From Pseudomonas tumuqii (GTDB lineage: Bacteria > Pseudomonadota > Gammaproteobacteria > Pseudomonadales > Pseudomonadaceae), in NCBI RefSeq assembly GCF_013184545.1, contig NZ_JAAOJA010000003.1, forward strand, positions 62,001 to 126,000: a stretch of DNA of 64,000 nt, given 5' to 3'. The position numbers and the translations under genes were made by a program. This document shows, piece after piece, positions 37,695 through 49,003 of the stretch. The notes below the pieces were generated by a model. The model was given only the letters and a program-made list of their open reading frames with translations, made no database searches and was not told the DNA's origin. How positions within the stretch are numbered: position 1 is the stretch's first letter; every line of letters begins with the position of its first letter.

Positions 37695-39938
37695 ATGGTT
37701 CAGGTTAGAGCGCACCAGCCGATCAACGATGACGGCAGCATCAACCTAGAGGCCTGGTTGGCCCATGTACTCAGCGTCGACCCGGCGCTGGAGCACGATG
37801 CCTTGCTCGACGCCTGCGAGTTCGCCCGCGAGGCCGAGCAGCAGGCCAACGCAGCGCAGAATCTGTGGTCGGAAGGGGCTTCCAGCTTCCGCGCCGGCCT
37901 GGAGATCGCCGAGATTCTCGCCGACCTCAAACTCGACCAGGACTCGCTGGTCGCCGCGGTCATCTACCGTGGCGTACGCGAGGGCAAGGTGACCCTGGCT
38001 GCGGTGGAGCAACGCTTTGGCCCGGTGGTAACCAAGCTGGTCGATGGCGTGCTGCGCATGGCGGCGATCAGCGCCAGCCTCAATCCGCGCGACTCCCTGG
38101 TGCTCGGCTCCCAGGCCCAGGTGGAAAACCTGCGCAAGATGCTGGTGGCCATGGTCGATGACGTGCGCGTCGCCTTGATCAAGCTGGCCGAGCGCACCTG
38201 TGCGATCCGCGCGGTCAAGCATGCCGACGACGCAAAACGGCAGCGGGTGGCCCGCGAGGTCTTCGACATCTATGCCCCCCTGGCGCACCGTCTGGGTATC
38301 GGCCATATCAAGTGGGAGCTGGAGGACCTGTCCTTCCGCTACTTGGAGCCCGAGCAGTACAAGCAGATCGCCAAGCTGCTGCACGAGCGCCGGCTGGATC
38401 GCGAGCAGTACATCAATGATGTGATGAGCCACCTGCGCCTGGAGCTGGAAGCCACCGGGGTCAAGGCCGATATCAGCGGGCGGGCCAAGCACATCTATTC
38501 GATCTGGCGCAAGATGCAGAAAAAGGGCCTGCAGTTCAGCCAGATCTATGACGTGCGTGCGGTGCGCGTGCTGGTGCCGGAGGTGCGCGACTGCTACACC
38601 GCCCTCGGCATCGTGCACACCCTGTGGCGGCACATTCCCAAGGAGTTCGACGACTACATCGCCAACCCCAAGGAAAACGGCTACCGCTCGCTGCACACCG
38701 CGGTGCTCGGCCCGGAAGGCAAGGTGCTGGAGGTGCAGATCCGCACCCAGACCATGCACGAGGAGGCCGAACTGGGCGTCTGCGCGCACTGGCGCTATAA
38801 GGGTACCGACGTCAAGTCCGGCTCCAACCATTACGAAGAGAAGATTTCCTGGCTGCGTCAGGTGCTCGAATGGCACGAGGAACTGGGCGATATCGGTGGG
38901 CTGGCCGAGCAGTTGCGCGTCGATATCGAACCGGACCGGGTCTATGTGTTCACCCCGGACGGTCATGCCATCGACCTGCCGAAAGGCGCCACGCCGCTGG
39001 ACTTTGCCTACCGGGTGCACACCGAGATCGGCCACAACTGCCGTGGCGCCAAGATCAACGGGCGCATCGTGCCGCTCAGCTACAGCCTGCAAACCGGTGA
39101 GCAGGTGGAAATCATCACCAGCAAGCACGGCACGCCAAGCCGTGACTGGCTGAATTCCAACCTGGGTTATGTCACCACCTCGCGGGCGCGGGCGAAGATC
39201 GTCCACTGGTTCAAGTTGCAGGACCGCGACCAGAACGTCGCCGCCGGCAAGGCGCTGCTCGAGCGCGAGTTGGCGCGTCTGGCGCTGCCCCATGTGGATT
39301 TCGAGAAGCTGGCCGAGAAGGCCAACCTGAAAAATGCCGAAGACCTGTTCGCCAGCCTCGGTGCCGGCGACCTGCGTCTGGCCCACTTGGTCAACCTGGC
39401 GCAGCAGCTGGTCGAGCCGGAGCGTGGCAACGAGCAGCTCGAACTGATCCCGCGCAAGGCCTCGGGCTTCAAGCCGGGCAAGCGCGGCGATATCCAGATC
39501 CAGGGGGTCGGCAACCTGCTGACGCAGATGGCCGGGTGCTGCAAACCGCTGCCGGGTGATCCGATCGTTGGCTACATCACCCTGGGGCGCGGCGTCAGTA
39601 TCCACCGCCAGGATTGCGCCTCGGTGCTGCAACTCGGTGGCCGCGAGCCGGAGCGGATCATCCAGGTCAATTGGGGGCCGGTGCCGGTGCAGACCTACCC
39701 GGTCGACATCATCATCCGCGCCTACGACCGTTCCGGCCTGCTGCGTGACGTGACCCAGGTGCTGCTCAACGAAAAACTCAACGTGCTGGCGGTCAATACC
39801 CACTCGAACAAGGAAGACAACACCGCGTCGATGTCGATCACCGTCGAGATCCCCGGGCTGGATGCCCTGGGGCGCTTGCTCGGGCGCATCTCGCAGTTGC
39901 CCAATATTATCGAGGCCCGCCGCCACCGCGCCTCCTGA
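37695..39938 (+). CDS. relA: (p)ppGpp synthetase I
   Basis: Ribosome-linked alarmone synthetase of the stringent response. The start at 37695 (MVQVRAHQPINDDGSINL) gives 747 residues, the Pseudomonas RelA size. Order: inactive HD-like region, synthetase (YDVRAVRVLV, NGYRSLHTAVLG), TGS (RVYVFTPDGHAIDLPKGATPLDFAY), zinc-finger domain (AGCCKP...HRQDC) and ACT. The frame stays open upstream to a GTG at 37617, which would add 26 residues with CPVC; the stretch may simply be leader. It follows the cysM-rlmD unit and is followed by a hairpin. Confidence 0.95.
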   Translation: MVQVRAHQPINDDGSINLEAWLAHVLSVDPALEHDALLDACEFAREAEQQANAAQNLWSEGASSFRAGLEIAEILADLKLDQDSLVAAVIYRGVREGKVTLAAVEQRFGPVVTKLVDGVLRMAAISASLNPRDSLVLGSQAQVENLRKMLVAMVDDVRVALIKLAERTCAIRAVKHADDAKRQRVAREVFDIYAPLAHRLGIGHIKWELEDLSFRYLEPEQYKQIAKLLHERRLDREQYINDVMSHLRLELEATGVKADISGRAKHIYSIWRKMQKKGLQFSQIYDVRAVRVLVPEVRDCYTALGIVHTLWRHIPKEFDDYIANPKENGYRSLHTAVLGPEGKVLEVQIRTQTMHEEAELGVCAHWRYKGTDVKSGSNHYEEKISWLRQVLEWHEELGDIGGLAEQLRVDIEPDRVYVFTPDGHAIDLPKGATPLDFAYRVHTEIGHNCRGAKINGRIVPLSYSLQTGEQVEIITSKHGTPSRDWLNSNLGYVTTSRARAKIVHWFKLQDRDQNVAAGKALLERELARLALPHVDFEKLAEKANLKNAEDLFASLGAGDLRLAHLVNLAQQLVEPERGNEQLELIPRKASGFKPGKRGDIQIQGVGNLLTQMAGCCKPLPGDPIVGYITLGRGVSIHRQDCASVLQLGGREPERIIQVNWGPVPVQTYPVDIIIRAYDRSGLLRDVTQVLLNEKLNVLAVNTHSNKEDNTASMSITVEIPGLDALGRLLGRISQLPNIIEARRHRAS

Positions 39939-39964
39939 GCTGCTGCGCTCGGTGATACTGCGTT

Positions 39965-40024
39965 GAAGGGGAAGTGAAAAATGCTCATTGGCAAAAGCCA
40001 ACTCCGCTTTTTCGCTTCCCCTTC
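39965..40024. terminator. Long hairpin after relA
   Basis: GAAGGGGAAGTGAAAAA at 39965-39981 pairs with TTTTTCGCTTCCCCTTC at 40008-40024, enclosing TGCTCATTGGCAAAAGCCAACTC. The inner TGCTCATT...ACTCCGC motif is shared with the MITE-like repeats at 20,650 and 63,797. It probably ends relA transcription. Confidence 0.6.
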
Positions 40025-40121
40025 GCCTTGTCTGACCTTCGCTCGCGACGCTCAGGATCGATTGCTATAGCCGCGCAGGTTGGACGAAACGTCATCCCCT
40101 GCGACTGAATCGGAACTTGCC

Positions 40122-40955
40122 ATGTACCAACTCGACGACCTGCTGCACCTGATGGCCCGTCTGCGCGACCCGCAGCATGGCTGCCCGTGGGACTTGAAGC
40201 AGTCCTACGCGAGCATCGTGCCCTACACCATCGAAGAGGCCTACGAGGTGGCCGACGCCATCGAGCGCGGCGACTTCGAGCACCTGCCGGGGGAGTTGGG
40301 CGACCTGCTGTTCCAGGTGGTGTATTACAGCCAGCTGGCCAAGGAGGAGGGGCGCTTCGAGTTTGTCGAGGTGGTCGACGGCATCACCCGCAAGCTGCTG
40401 CGCCGCCATCCTCACGTGTTCGTCGACGGCGACCTGTATGGCACGCCGGACGTGGCCAGGCTCGAAGAGGCGGCAGTCAGGCAGCGTTGGGAAGAGCTCA
40501 AGGCCGAGGAACGCGCCGAGAAGGCCGCCACGCCTGAGCAGTTGTCGTTGCTAGAGGATGTGCCCAATGCCTTGCCGGCCCTGAGTCGCGCGGTCAAATT
40601 GCAGAAGCGCGCCGCCCAGGTCGGTTTCGACTGGCCCGCGGCCTTGCCAGTGGTGGACAAGGTGCGCGAGGAGCTGGATGAAGTGCTCGAGGCCATGAGC
40701 GAGAATGATCCGCAGGCGATCGCCGAGGAGGTCGGTGACCTGCTGTTCGTGGTGACCAATCTCGCCCGCCACCTCAAGGTCGACCCGGAGTCGGCACTGC
40801 GTGCCGCCAATGGCAAGTTCGAGCAGCGCTTTCGTTTTATCGAACAGGCATTGCGCGAAGCCGGGCGGGCCATGGAAGATTGCGACCTGGAAGAATTGGA
40901 TGTGCTCTGGGGCGAAGCCAAGAAGCTGGAACAGCAGCAAACACCGGATTGCTGA
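40122..40955 (+). CDS. mazG: Nucleoside triphosphate pyrophosphohydrolase MazG
   Basis: Hydrolyses (d)NTPs to NMP and PPi, house-cleaning damaged nucleotides and, in E. coli, dampening ppGpp responses. The 277-residue protein has two MazG repeats; the first has CPWDLKQSY, EEAYEVADAIE and GELGDLLFQV, and the second EELDEVLEA and EEVGDLLFVVTN, with acidic metal ligands in each. ATG at 40122 gives the normal N-terminus; no strong ribosome site. Sitting next to relA, its link to alarmone metabolism is plausible. Confidence 0.93.
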   Translation: MYQLDDLLHLMARLRDPQHGCPWDLKQSYASIVPYTIEEAYEVADAIERGDFEHLPGELGDLLFQVVYYSQLAKEEGRFEFVEVVDGITRKLLRRHPHVFVDGDLYGTPDVARLEEAAVRQRWEELKAEERAEKAATPEQLSLLEDVPNALPALSRAVKLQKRAAQVGFDWPAALPVVDKVREELDEVLEAMSENDPQAIAEEVGDLLFVVTNLARHLKVDPESALRAANGKFEQRFRFIEQALREAGRAMEDCDLEELDVLWGEAKKLEQQQTPDC

Positions 40956-41004
40956 TTTCGCGGGACTGGTTTCATCCACTATTTATTGTTCGGAAAGGTA
41001 GGTT

Positions 41005-41544
41005 ATGGCGATCTCACTACGCGATCAGTTGCTCAAAGCCGGGCTGGTCAACGAAAAGCAGGCCAAGCAGGTCAGCAAGGAAAAACAGAAGCAGCAGCGC
41101 CTGGAGCACAAGGGCCAGGTCGAGAAGGACCAGTCGCAAAAGCTCGCCGCCCAGCAGGCCATGGCCGAGAAGGCCGCGCGCGATCAGGAGCTGAACCGGC
41201 AGCAGCAGGAAAAGATCGAGCAGAAGGCCCGTGCCGCGCAGATCAAGCAACTGATCGAAGTGTCCCGGTTGCCCAAGCTGACCACCGAGGATTATTACAA
41301 TTTCGTCGACGACAAGAAGGTCAAGCGCCTGTCGGTGAACAAGCTGATGCGCGACAAGCTCAGCAGCGGCTCGCTGGCCATCGTGCGCAGTGGCGGCGGT
41401 TATGAAGTGATCCCGCGCGAAGCGGCGCTGAAGATTCAGGAGCGCGACCCGCAGCGCGTGGTCATGCTCAATACCCCGACCGAAGCCCCGGATGCCGACG
41501 ATCCGTACGCCGCCTACCAGGTGCCGGATGATCTGATGTGGTAA
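41005..41544 (+). CDS. DUF2058 (YaiL-type) protein
   Basis: A 179-residue protein with the family start (SLRDQLLKAGLVNEKQAKQV), a long glutamine/lysine-rich coiled coil to about residue 80, then LPKLTTEDYYNFVDDKKVKRLSVN and a small globular C-terminus. The family is described as nucleoprotein/polynucleotide-associated, but its function is not established. Ribosome site GGAAAGG upstream. Confidence 0.85.
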   Translation: MAISLRDQLLKAGLVNEKQAKQVSKEKQKQQRLEHKGQVEKDQSQKLAAQQAMAEKAARDQELNRQQQEKIEQKARAAQIKQLIEVSRLPKLTTEDYYNFVDDKKVKRLSVNKLMRDKLSSGSLAIVRSGGGYEVIPREAALKIQERDPQRVVMLNTPTEAPDADDPYAAYQVPDDLMW

Positions 41545-41861
41545 GGGCCATGCTGCCATAGGGTGCGCGGGGCCGCCTAGGCCGTGCGCACCCTAAGCGT
41601 CTTCTACCGGCAGTGCGCACGGCACACCCTCCTTGCGTCGAGTCGATGCCCGGATGCGATTCGGGAGCTTCCTGTGCAACCGCTATTGCCCCGGATTGCA
41701 TCCGGGCTACGGTCCTCGGGTGTTTGGTAGGAGGGCGGGGCGTCCAGTTGCATGGCTGCACGCAATAGAGCATGCCTGCCAAAAGCATCGCGGGCATGGC
41801 CCGCTCCTACTCATGAAAAAGCCGGGCATCGCCCGGCCTCTCTGTTTCCAGTGTCTGGAAA
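41545..41861. other. Intergenic repeat region
   Basis: 317 bases without a gene. It contains a REP-like hairpin GCGGGCATGGCCCGCTCCTAC at 41,791-41,811 and the motif CCGGATTGCATCCGG at 41,692-41,706, both repeated in pseudomonad intergenic DNA, and it ends with a terminator for the next gene. Confidence 0.6.
41816..41837 (-). terminator. Terminator of the DUF3108 gene
   Basis: GCCGGGC-GAT-GCCCGGC followed by TTTTT on the minus strand, 25 bases beyond the DUF3108 stop. Confidence 0.85.
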
Positions 41862-42578
41862 TCAGTCGCGGCGGCCTTCGACCGGCTTGCCGTCGACCGT
41901 GCCGTCCTTGAGCATGATCTGGTATTCCTTGCCGTCCTTTTCCACCTGATGCAGGCGAACCAGCAAATAGCTCCAGTCCTTGGCGAACCAGAGCACGGTT
42001 TTACGGCTGCTTTGCGTCGGGTCGCGCACGCGCTCGACCTTGATCGCGTCGATCTGGCCGGCTTTGGTGCGCACGACTTCTTCGCCGAGGACGCGGAAAT
42101 CGTAGGTTTCGATTTCGTCGCCGTCGATCACCTGGTAGCTCATGCTTTTCTTGCCAGCGGCAACGTCGTATTGCAGCACCAGTTGATAGGTCGATTTGTC
42201 CTGCAAACCACGATTGAGCGGAAAGCTCACCGGGTCGCCACGGTCGTTGCCGGTCACTTGCTTGCCGGCCCAATCGAAGTCGTGCTCGATTTTCTTGCCT
42301 TTGCCCAGGCCGCTGCGTTCGAAGCGATAGGTCAGGGGCAGAAAGGTGTTGCTGTCGAGGCGGAAGGTGCTCTGTTCGCTAAGGCTGGCGACCAGCATGG
42401 AGGCTTCGAAGTTGAGCTGCCAGCGCTCGTTGTCCAGGGCCTGCAGGCTGCGTTCTGCGGTGCCGCTGACCGGCAGTTGCTTCCAGTCGGCGGTATAGCT
42501 GGCGGAGAACGGCTTCAGCTCGCTGGCCAGGGCCGGCAAGCTGAATAAGGCGAGGGCGAACAGTAAGGCGCGACGCAT
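41862..42578 (-). CDS. DUF3108 periplasmic protein
   Basis: A 238-residue protein with a signal peptide (MRRALLFALALFSLPALAS) and the DUF3108 pattern: ASYTADWKQLPVSGTAERSL, YRFERSG, DRGDPVSFPL, LDKST-like QDKSTYQLVLQYD and TVLWFAKDWSYLLVRL. Predicted beta-rich and envelope-located. It lies 8 bases after purN on the same strand in the conserved pseudomonad order. Function unknown. Confidence 0.88.
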   Translation of the reverse strand: MRRALLFALALFSLPALASELKPFSASYTADWKQLPVSGTAERSLQALDNERWQLNFEASMLVASLSEQSTFRLDSNTFLPLTYRFERSGLGKGKKIEHDFDWAGKQVTGNDRGDPVSFPLNRGLQDKSTYQLVLQYDVAAGKKSMSYQVIDGDEIETYDFRVLGEEVVRTKAGQIDAIKVERVRDPTQSSRKTVLWFAKDWSYLLVRLHQVEKDGKEYQIMLKDGTVDGKPVEGRRD

Positions 42579-42586
42579 GGTATCTC

Positions 42587-43237
42587 CTAGGTGCGGATCA
42601 GGTGGCCGGTGCTCGGCAGTGGCTGGCCATCCAGCATTGCGCCTTGCGCATCCAGACGCAAGCGACCTTCGGCGAACCAGCGCACGGCCAACGGGTAGAT
42701 CAGGTGTTCCTGTTCGTGCACCCGTTGCGCCAGGCTGTCCAGCGAGTCGTGCGACTGTACCGGGATCACTGCCTGTACGACCAGGGGGCCGCCGTCGAGT
42801 TCCTCGGTGACGAAGTGCACGCTGCAGCCATGCTCGCCGTCGCCCGCCTCGAGTGCCCGCTGGTGGGTATGCAGGCCCTTGTATTTGGGCAGCAACGAGG
42901 GGTGGATGTTGAGCAGGCGTCCGGCGTAGTGGCGGACGAAGTCGCTGCTGAGGATGCGCATGAAGCCGGCCAGTACCACCAGTTGCGGTTCGAAGGCGTC
43001 GATAGCCTCGATCAGCGCCGCATCGAAGGCTTCACGGCCGGCAAAGGCTTTGTGGTCGAGCACGCAGGTGTCGATGCCGGCAGCCTTGGCGCGCTCCAGG
43101 CCATAGGCATCGGCGCGGTTGGAGAGCACCGCGCGGATGCGCACCGGGTTATCGCCCGCCTGGCTGCTGTCGATCAGCGCCTGCAGGTTGCTGCCGGAGC
43201 CGGAGATCAGCACCACTACATTGCAGGCGGTCGGCAT
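42587..43237 (-). CDS. purN: Phosphoribosylglycinamide formyltransferase
   Basis: Adds a formyl group from 10-formyl-THF to GAR in purine synthesis. The 216-residue protein has the GART motifs VLISGSGSNLQALI, VLAGFMRILS and HPSLLPKYKG with the catalytic His, plus Asp in the LDGGPLV segment. ATG at 43237 overlaps the purM stop (TGATG), so purM-purN is one transcript in pathway logic. Confidence 0.95.
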   Translation of the reverse strand: MPTACNVVVLISGSGSNLQALIDSSQAGDNPVRIRAVLSNRADAYGLERAKAAGIDTCVLDHKAFAGREAFDAALIEAIDAFEPQLVVLAGFMRILSSDFVRHYAGRLLNIHPSLLPKYKGLHTHQRALEAGDGEHGCSVHFVTEELDGGPLVVQAVIPVQSHDSLDSLAQRVHEQEHLIYPLAVRWFAEGRLRLDAQGAMLDGQPLPSTGHLIRT

Positions 43238-44295
43238 CAATGGCGCTTCAGGTTGTTCAGGATGACGCGCTCGGCGCCTGCGGCGGCGGTGGCGATCTGG
43301 CCGATCAGCCACGGCTGCTCGCCGGCATCACGCAGGGTCTTGAGGGTGAGTTCGACCTGGTCCTGGGCCACGCAGATGACCATGCCGACGCCGCAGTTGA
43401 GCACGCGGTGCATTTCGGTTTCGTCGACGTTGCCTTGTTCTTGCAGCCAGTCGAATACCGCCGGGCGAGTCCAGCTGGCCACGTCGACCACGGCCTGGGC
43501 GCCATCCGGCAGCACGCGCGGGATGTTGTCGAGCAGGCCGCCGCCGGTGATGTGGGCCATGGCCTTGACTGCGCCGGTGTCCTTGATCAGCTTGAGCAGC
43601 GGTTTGACGTAGATGCGCGTCGGGGCCATCAGCAGGTCGGTCAGCGGCGTGCCGTCGAGCTGGATGGTTTCGATATCGGCGCCCGCGACTTCGATGATCT
43701 TGCGGATCAGCGAGTAGCCGTTGGAGTGCGGGCCGGAGGACGGCAGGGCGATCAGGGCGTCGCCGCTGGCGACCCTGGAGCCGTCGATGATCTCGGCTTT
43801 TTCCACTACACCGACGCAGAAGCCGGCCAGGTCGTAGTCCTCGCCCTCGTACATGCCGGGCATTTCGGCGGTTTCGCCACCGACCAGCGAGCAGCCGGCC
43901 AGTTCGCAGCCGGCACCGATGCCGGTGACCACGGTGGCGGCCACGTCGACGTTGAGCTTGCCGGTGGCATAGTAGTCGAGGAAGAACAGCGGCTCGGCGC
44001 CACATACCACCAGGTCGTTGACGCACATGGCGACCAGATCCTGGCCGATGCTGTCGTGCCGGTTCAGGTTCAGCGCCAGGCGCAGTTTGGTGCCGACGCC
44101 GTCGGTGCCGGACACCAGCACCGGTTGCTTGTAGCCGGCCGGGATCTCGCAAAGGGCGCCGAAGCCGCCCAGGCCACCCATGACTTCCGGACGCGCAGTG
44201 CGTTTGGCCACGCTTTTGATGCGCTCGACCAGGGCTTCGCCTGCGTCGATGTCTACACCTGCGTCCTTGTAGCTGATGGAGGGTTGCTTGCTCAT
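43237..44295 (-). CDS. purM: Phosphoribosylformylglycinamidine cyclo-ligase
   Basis: AIR synthetase of purine biosynthesis, 352 residues. It starts [27 protein letters not shown] and has [48 protein letters not shown] and [11 protein letters not shown], the ATP- and substrate-binding motifs. It leads the purM-purN pair and is divergent from the DUF2066 gene across about 200 bases. Confidence 0.96.
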   Translation of the reverse strand: MSKQPSISYKDAGVDIDAGEALVERIKSVAKRTARPEVMGGLGGFGALCEIPAGYKQPVLVSGTDGVGTKLRLALNLNRHDSIGQDLVAMCVNDLVVCGAEPLFFLDYYATGKLNVDVAATVVTGIGAGCELAGCSLVGGETAEMPGMYEGEDYDLAGFCVGVVEKAEIIDGSRVASGDALIALPSSGPHSNGYSLIRKIIEVAGADIETIQLDGTPLTDLLMAPTRIYVKPLLKLIKDTGAVKAMAHITGGGLLDNIPRVLPDGAQAVVDVASWTRPAVFDWLQEQGNVDETEMHRVLNCGVGMVICVAQDQVELTLKTLRDAGEQPWLIGQIATAAAGAERVILNNLKRH

Positions 44296-44494
44296 AGATC
44301 CAGGCCTTTAAGGGGGAGTTCGGATGTGCACCGGCGCTGCGGCGGTCGGTCTGCGAAGGCGCGCGATTTTATCAGGCTTGCCGGGCAGCGGCCACCCGCG
44401 CCGTGTGGTGGTTGCCGGGGCGCGGGCGGCTGTTTAAGGTATAAGCCGTGTACCATGGCTTGTACGCCGCCTTCCGTCTGTCGAGAACCTATTC

Positions 44495-45538
44495 ATGCGC
44501 CTGATCGCCCGTCTGTTGATTTGCTGCCTGCCACTGTTCAGCCTGTCCAGCGAGGCGGCGACGGTGAGCGATCTGTATCAGGTCCGCGAGCCGGTCGCCA
44601 GCCAGCAGCCGGAGGAGCGTGACGCGGCCCTGGGCCGCGCCCTGCAGACCCTGGTGCTGCGTTTGACCGGCGACCGCGAGGCGGTAAACAACCCGGCGCT
44701 GGCCGAACTGCGCCAGGATCCGCAGCAGATCATCAGCCAGTATGGTTACGAAGAAGACAGCTTGCTGGTTGATTTCGATTCTGTCAGCACCGACCGCAGC
44801 CTGCGTCAGGCCGGGTTGTCGCTGTGGGGTGCCAATCGTCCGGCGATTCTGGCCTGGTGGCTGAATGATGCCAGCGATGGTTCGAACCTGGTCGGCGATG
44901 GTCAGAGCAGCGCCGTACCCTTGCATCAGGCGGCGCAGCACCGTGGTTTGCCGCTGCGCTTGCCGATTGCCGACTTGAACGAGCAGTTGCTGGCGACGCC
45001 CGAGAACCTCGGGGCGGTCGAACCGGAGGCGCTGCGGACTGCCTCCGAGCGCTATGCCGCCGATGCCCTGCTGGCCGTGCAGGCGCGTGAAGATAACGGT
45101 GAGTGGCAGGCCCAATGGCGTCTGTGGTTGGGTGATACGCGCGAGCAAGGCAAGGCCCAGGGCGCCGATCAAGCGGCACTGGCCGATGCCGTGCTGTTGC
45201 TGGTGAGCGAGCGGCTGGCACAACGCTACGTGGTGGCCCCAGGCGCGGCGACCAGCCTGACCCTGGAAGTGCAGGGTGCCGATCTGGCACGCTATGCCGA
45301 GCTGCAACGCATTCTTGAGCCGCTGGCGGCGCAATTGCACAAGGTCGAGGGTGACCGCCTGATCTATCGCGTCAATGCCAATGCCGAGCAGTTGCGCGCG
45401 CAGCTGGCGCTGGTGCATTTGCAGGAAGTGGCGGTCGAAGCGCTGCCGGTCGATGCCAGCCAGTCGCCGCAGTCGCCGCCCGGCGAGCCTCCACCTCAGG
45501 TGCTACGGCGTGACGATGTGCTGCGTTTTCGCTGGTAG
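44495..45538 (+). CDS. DUF2066 exported protein
   Basis: A 347-residue protein with a signal peptide (LIARLLICCLPLFSLSSEAA). The DUF2066 part shows VSDLYQVREPVASQQPEERDAALGRAL, LVLRLTGD and YGYEEDSLLVDFD. The rest is charged and likely periplasmic. Function unknown, though the gene is conserved between purM and the AI-2E permease/hda pair in pseudomonads. Confidence 0.85.
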   Translation: MRLIARLLICCLPLFSLSSEAATVSDLYQVREPVASQQPEERDAALGRALQTLVLRLTGDREAVNNPALAELRQDPQQIISQYGYEEDSLLVDFDSVSTDRSLRQAGLSLWGANRPAILAWWLNDASDGSNLVGDGQSSAVPLHQAAQHRGLPLRLPIADLNEQLLATPENLGAVEPEALRTASERYAADALLAVQAREDNGEWQAQWRLWLGDTREQGKAQGADQAALADAVLLLVSERLAQRYVVAPGAATSLTLEVQGADLARYAELQRILEPLAAQLHKVEGDRLIYRVNANAEQLRAQLALVHLQEVAVEALPVDASQSPQSPPGEPPPQVLRRDDVLRFRW

Positions 45539-45703
45539 ACTGCCGCGGGTCGCCGAACGCGGACCGCCGAAACGCGGGTTGTCGCATCGGTGGTTTGAAA
45601 ACTGCCGCTCAATACGGCGCGGCACTCCAGTTTGTGCGTTGCTCTGTCAGGCTTTCATTCATGGGCCTGCAGATTGTCTGGTTGCACCAATCGAGGGTTG
45701 AGC

Positions 45704-46795
45704 ATGATTGATTCACGTCGCTGGCTATGGATAGCTGGGCTGCTCCTGCTCGGTTGGCTGCTGTACCTGCTGCAACCGATTCTCTCGCCGTTCCTGATCG
45801 GCGTGCTGCTGGCTTACCTGGGTGATCCGCTGGTCGATCGGCTCGAGCGCTGGAAGCTTTCGCGCACCTGGGGCGTGATCGTGGTCTTCGCCCTGTTCAG
45901 CCTGATCCTGGCGATTTTGCTGCTGGTGCTGGTGCCGATGCTCGGCAAGCAGCTGATGCGCCTCTACGAACTGGCGCCGCAAATGCTCGACTGGACGCAG
46001 AATCAAGCGCTGCCTTGGGTGCAGGCCAAACTGGGGCTGAGTGACGGTTTCTGGCGCTTCGATCAGCTCAAGGCGGCATTCTCCAAACACCTGGGCGAAA
46101 CCACCGACATTCTCGGCATGCTCCTGTCAAAAGCCACGGCCTCGGGCCTGGCCCTGCTGGCCTGGCTGGTCAATCTGCTGCTGATCCCGGTGGTCAGCTT
46201 CTACCTGATGCGCGATTGGGACCTGATGGTCGCGAGGTTGCGTGGCTTGTTGCCCCGCAACCAAGAAGGGCTGGTGGTGAAACTGGTCGGCGAATGTCAC
46301 GAGGTGCTCGGTGCCTTCTTGCGCGGGCAGCTGTTGGTGATGCTGGCGCTGGGGGTGATGTACGCCGTCGGCCTGATGCTGATCGGTCTGGAGCTGGGGC
46401 TGTTGATCGGTTTGCTGGCCGGCCTGGCCAGCATCGTGCCTTACCTGGGCGTGGTGGTGGGGATCGGCGCGGCGCTGACTGCCGGCCTGTTTCAGTTCGG
46501 CGGCGATTTCTACCCGCTGCTGGCCATTGCCGCCGTCTTCACCGTCGGCCAGATGCTCGAAGGCATGCTGCTGACCCCCTGGCTGGTCGGTGATCGGATC
46601 GGCCTGCATCCGGTGGCGGTGATCTTCGCGATCATGGCCGGCGGCCAGCTATTCGGTTTCACGGGTGTGCTGCTGGCGTTGCCGGTGGCGGCAGTGATCA
46701 TGGTTCTAGTGCGCCATGCGCATGATTTATATAAACTTTCGGATCTTTATGGGGAGCCCCCCAGTGCTTCCGACGAGCCGATCAGCCCTGCATGA
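45704..46795 (+). CDS. AI-2E/PerM-family membrane permease
   Basis: A 363-residue protein (start ATG 45704, GAGG upstream) with about seven or eight hydrophobic segments, for example WIAGLLLLGWLLYLLQP, GVIVVFALFSLILAILLLVLVP and LLALPVAAVIMVLV, and the PYLGVVVG region typical of the family. Members include sodium/proton antiporters and putative autoinducer-2 exporters; the substrate is unknown. Its stop overlaps the hda start by four bases. Confidence 0.88.
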   Translation: MIDSRRWLWIAGLLLLGWLLYLLQPILSPFLIGVLLAYLGDPLVDRLERWKLSRTWGVIVVFALFSLILAILLLVLVPMLGKQLMRLYELAPQMLDWTQNQALPWVQAKLGLSDGFWRFDQLKAAFSKHLGETTDILGMLLSKATASGLALLAWLVNLLLIPVVSFYLMRDWDLMVARLRGLLPRNQEGLVVKLVGECHEVLGAFLRGQLLVMLALGVMYAVGLMLIGLELGLLIGLLAGLASIVPYLGVVVGIGAALTAGLFQFGGDFYPLLAIAAVFTVGQMLEGMLLTPWLVGDRIGLHPVAVIFAIMAGGQLFGFTGVLLALPVAAVIMVLVRHAHDLYKLSDLYGEPPSASDEPISPA

Positions 46796-47496
46796 GACCC
46801 ATTCAACTGCCCTTGGGCGTGCGTCTGCGTGATGACGCCACTTTTGCCAACTACTATCCCGGCGCCAATGCTGCGGCGCTTGGCTATGTCGAGCGCCTGT
46901 GTGAGGCGGAGGCTGGCTGGGCGGAAAGCCTGATCTACCTCTGGGGCGGCGCGGGGGTGGGTCGTAGTCATCTGCTGCAGGCGGCCTGTCTGCGTTTCGA
47001 GCAGCGCGGCGAGCCGGCGGTGTATCTGCCGCTGGCCGAGCTGGTCGAGTACGGCCCGGCCATGCTGGATAACCTGGAGCAGTGCGAGCTGGTCTGTCTC
47101 GATGACCTGGATGCCGTGGCCGGGCGCAACGATTGGGAAGAAGCATTGTTCCACCTGTTCAACCGCTTGCGCGATAGCGGTCGACGTTTGCTCCTGGCGG
47201 CCAGCAGTTCGCCGCGCGAGCTGCCAGTCAAACTGGCCGACCTGCAGTCGCGCCTGACCCTGGCGCTGGTTTTCCAGTTGCAGTCGCTGTCCGATGAAGA
47301 CAAGTTGCGTGCCTTGCAGCTGCGCGCTTCGCGCCGTGGCCTGCACCTCAGCGATGAGGTCGGCCGCTTTATCCTGACCCGCGGCGAGCGCAGCATGAGT
47401 GCGCTGTTCGAGTTGCTCGAGCGCCTGGATCAGGCCTCCCTGCAGGCCCAGCGCAAGCTGACCATTCCCTTTCTCAAAGAGACGTTGGGTTGGTAA
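46792..47496 (+). CDS. hda: DnaA regulatory inactivator Hda
   Basis: AAA+ protein that, with the beta clamp, stimulates ATP hydrolysis by DnaA and prevents re-initiation. The 234-residue protein begins MRPIQLPLGVRLR, containing the QLPLG clamp-binding motif, then a Walker-A-like WGGAGVGRSHLLQA (the Lys is replaced by Arg, GVGRS), LDDLDAVAGR (Walker B) and a C-terminal lid. Overlap with the permease gene implies coexpression. Confidence 0.92.
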   Translation: MRPIQLPLGVRLRDDATFANYYPGANAAALGYVERLCEAEAGWAESLIYLWGGAGVGRSHLLQAACLRFEQRGEPAVYLPLAELVEYGPAMLDNLEQCELVCLDDLDAVAGRNDWEEALFHLFNRLRDSGRRLLLAASSSPRELPVKLADLQSRLTLALVFQLQSLSDEDKLRALQLRASRRGLHLSDEVGRFILTRGERSMSALFELLERLDQASLQAQRKLTIPFLKETLGW

Positions 47497-47625
47497 TAAT
47501 CGATTGCCTGGTCGCTGCCGCTAACCCATCGGACTGATATCGCCGGTACATCCGTGACAGGCGCCACCCCGCTCCAAGAGCGTGGCCCGGTGAGTCGGGC
47601 AGCACCTGTTGCAGCCGTTGCTAAC

Positions 47626-49003
<1,378 letters not shown>

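Noticed and set aside
37746..40001. 751-codon open frame antisense to relA
   Set aside because: Translation is His/Gln/Leu-rich without domains and opposes an unmistakable RelA; shadow frame.
43240..44622. 460-codon frame antisense to purM
   Set aside because: Low-complexity Gly/Ala/Asp translation opposite a clear PurM.
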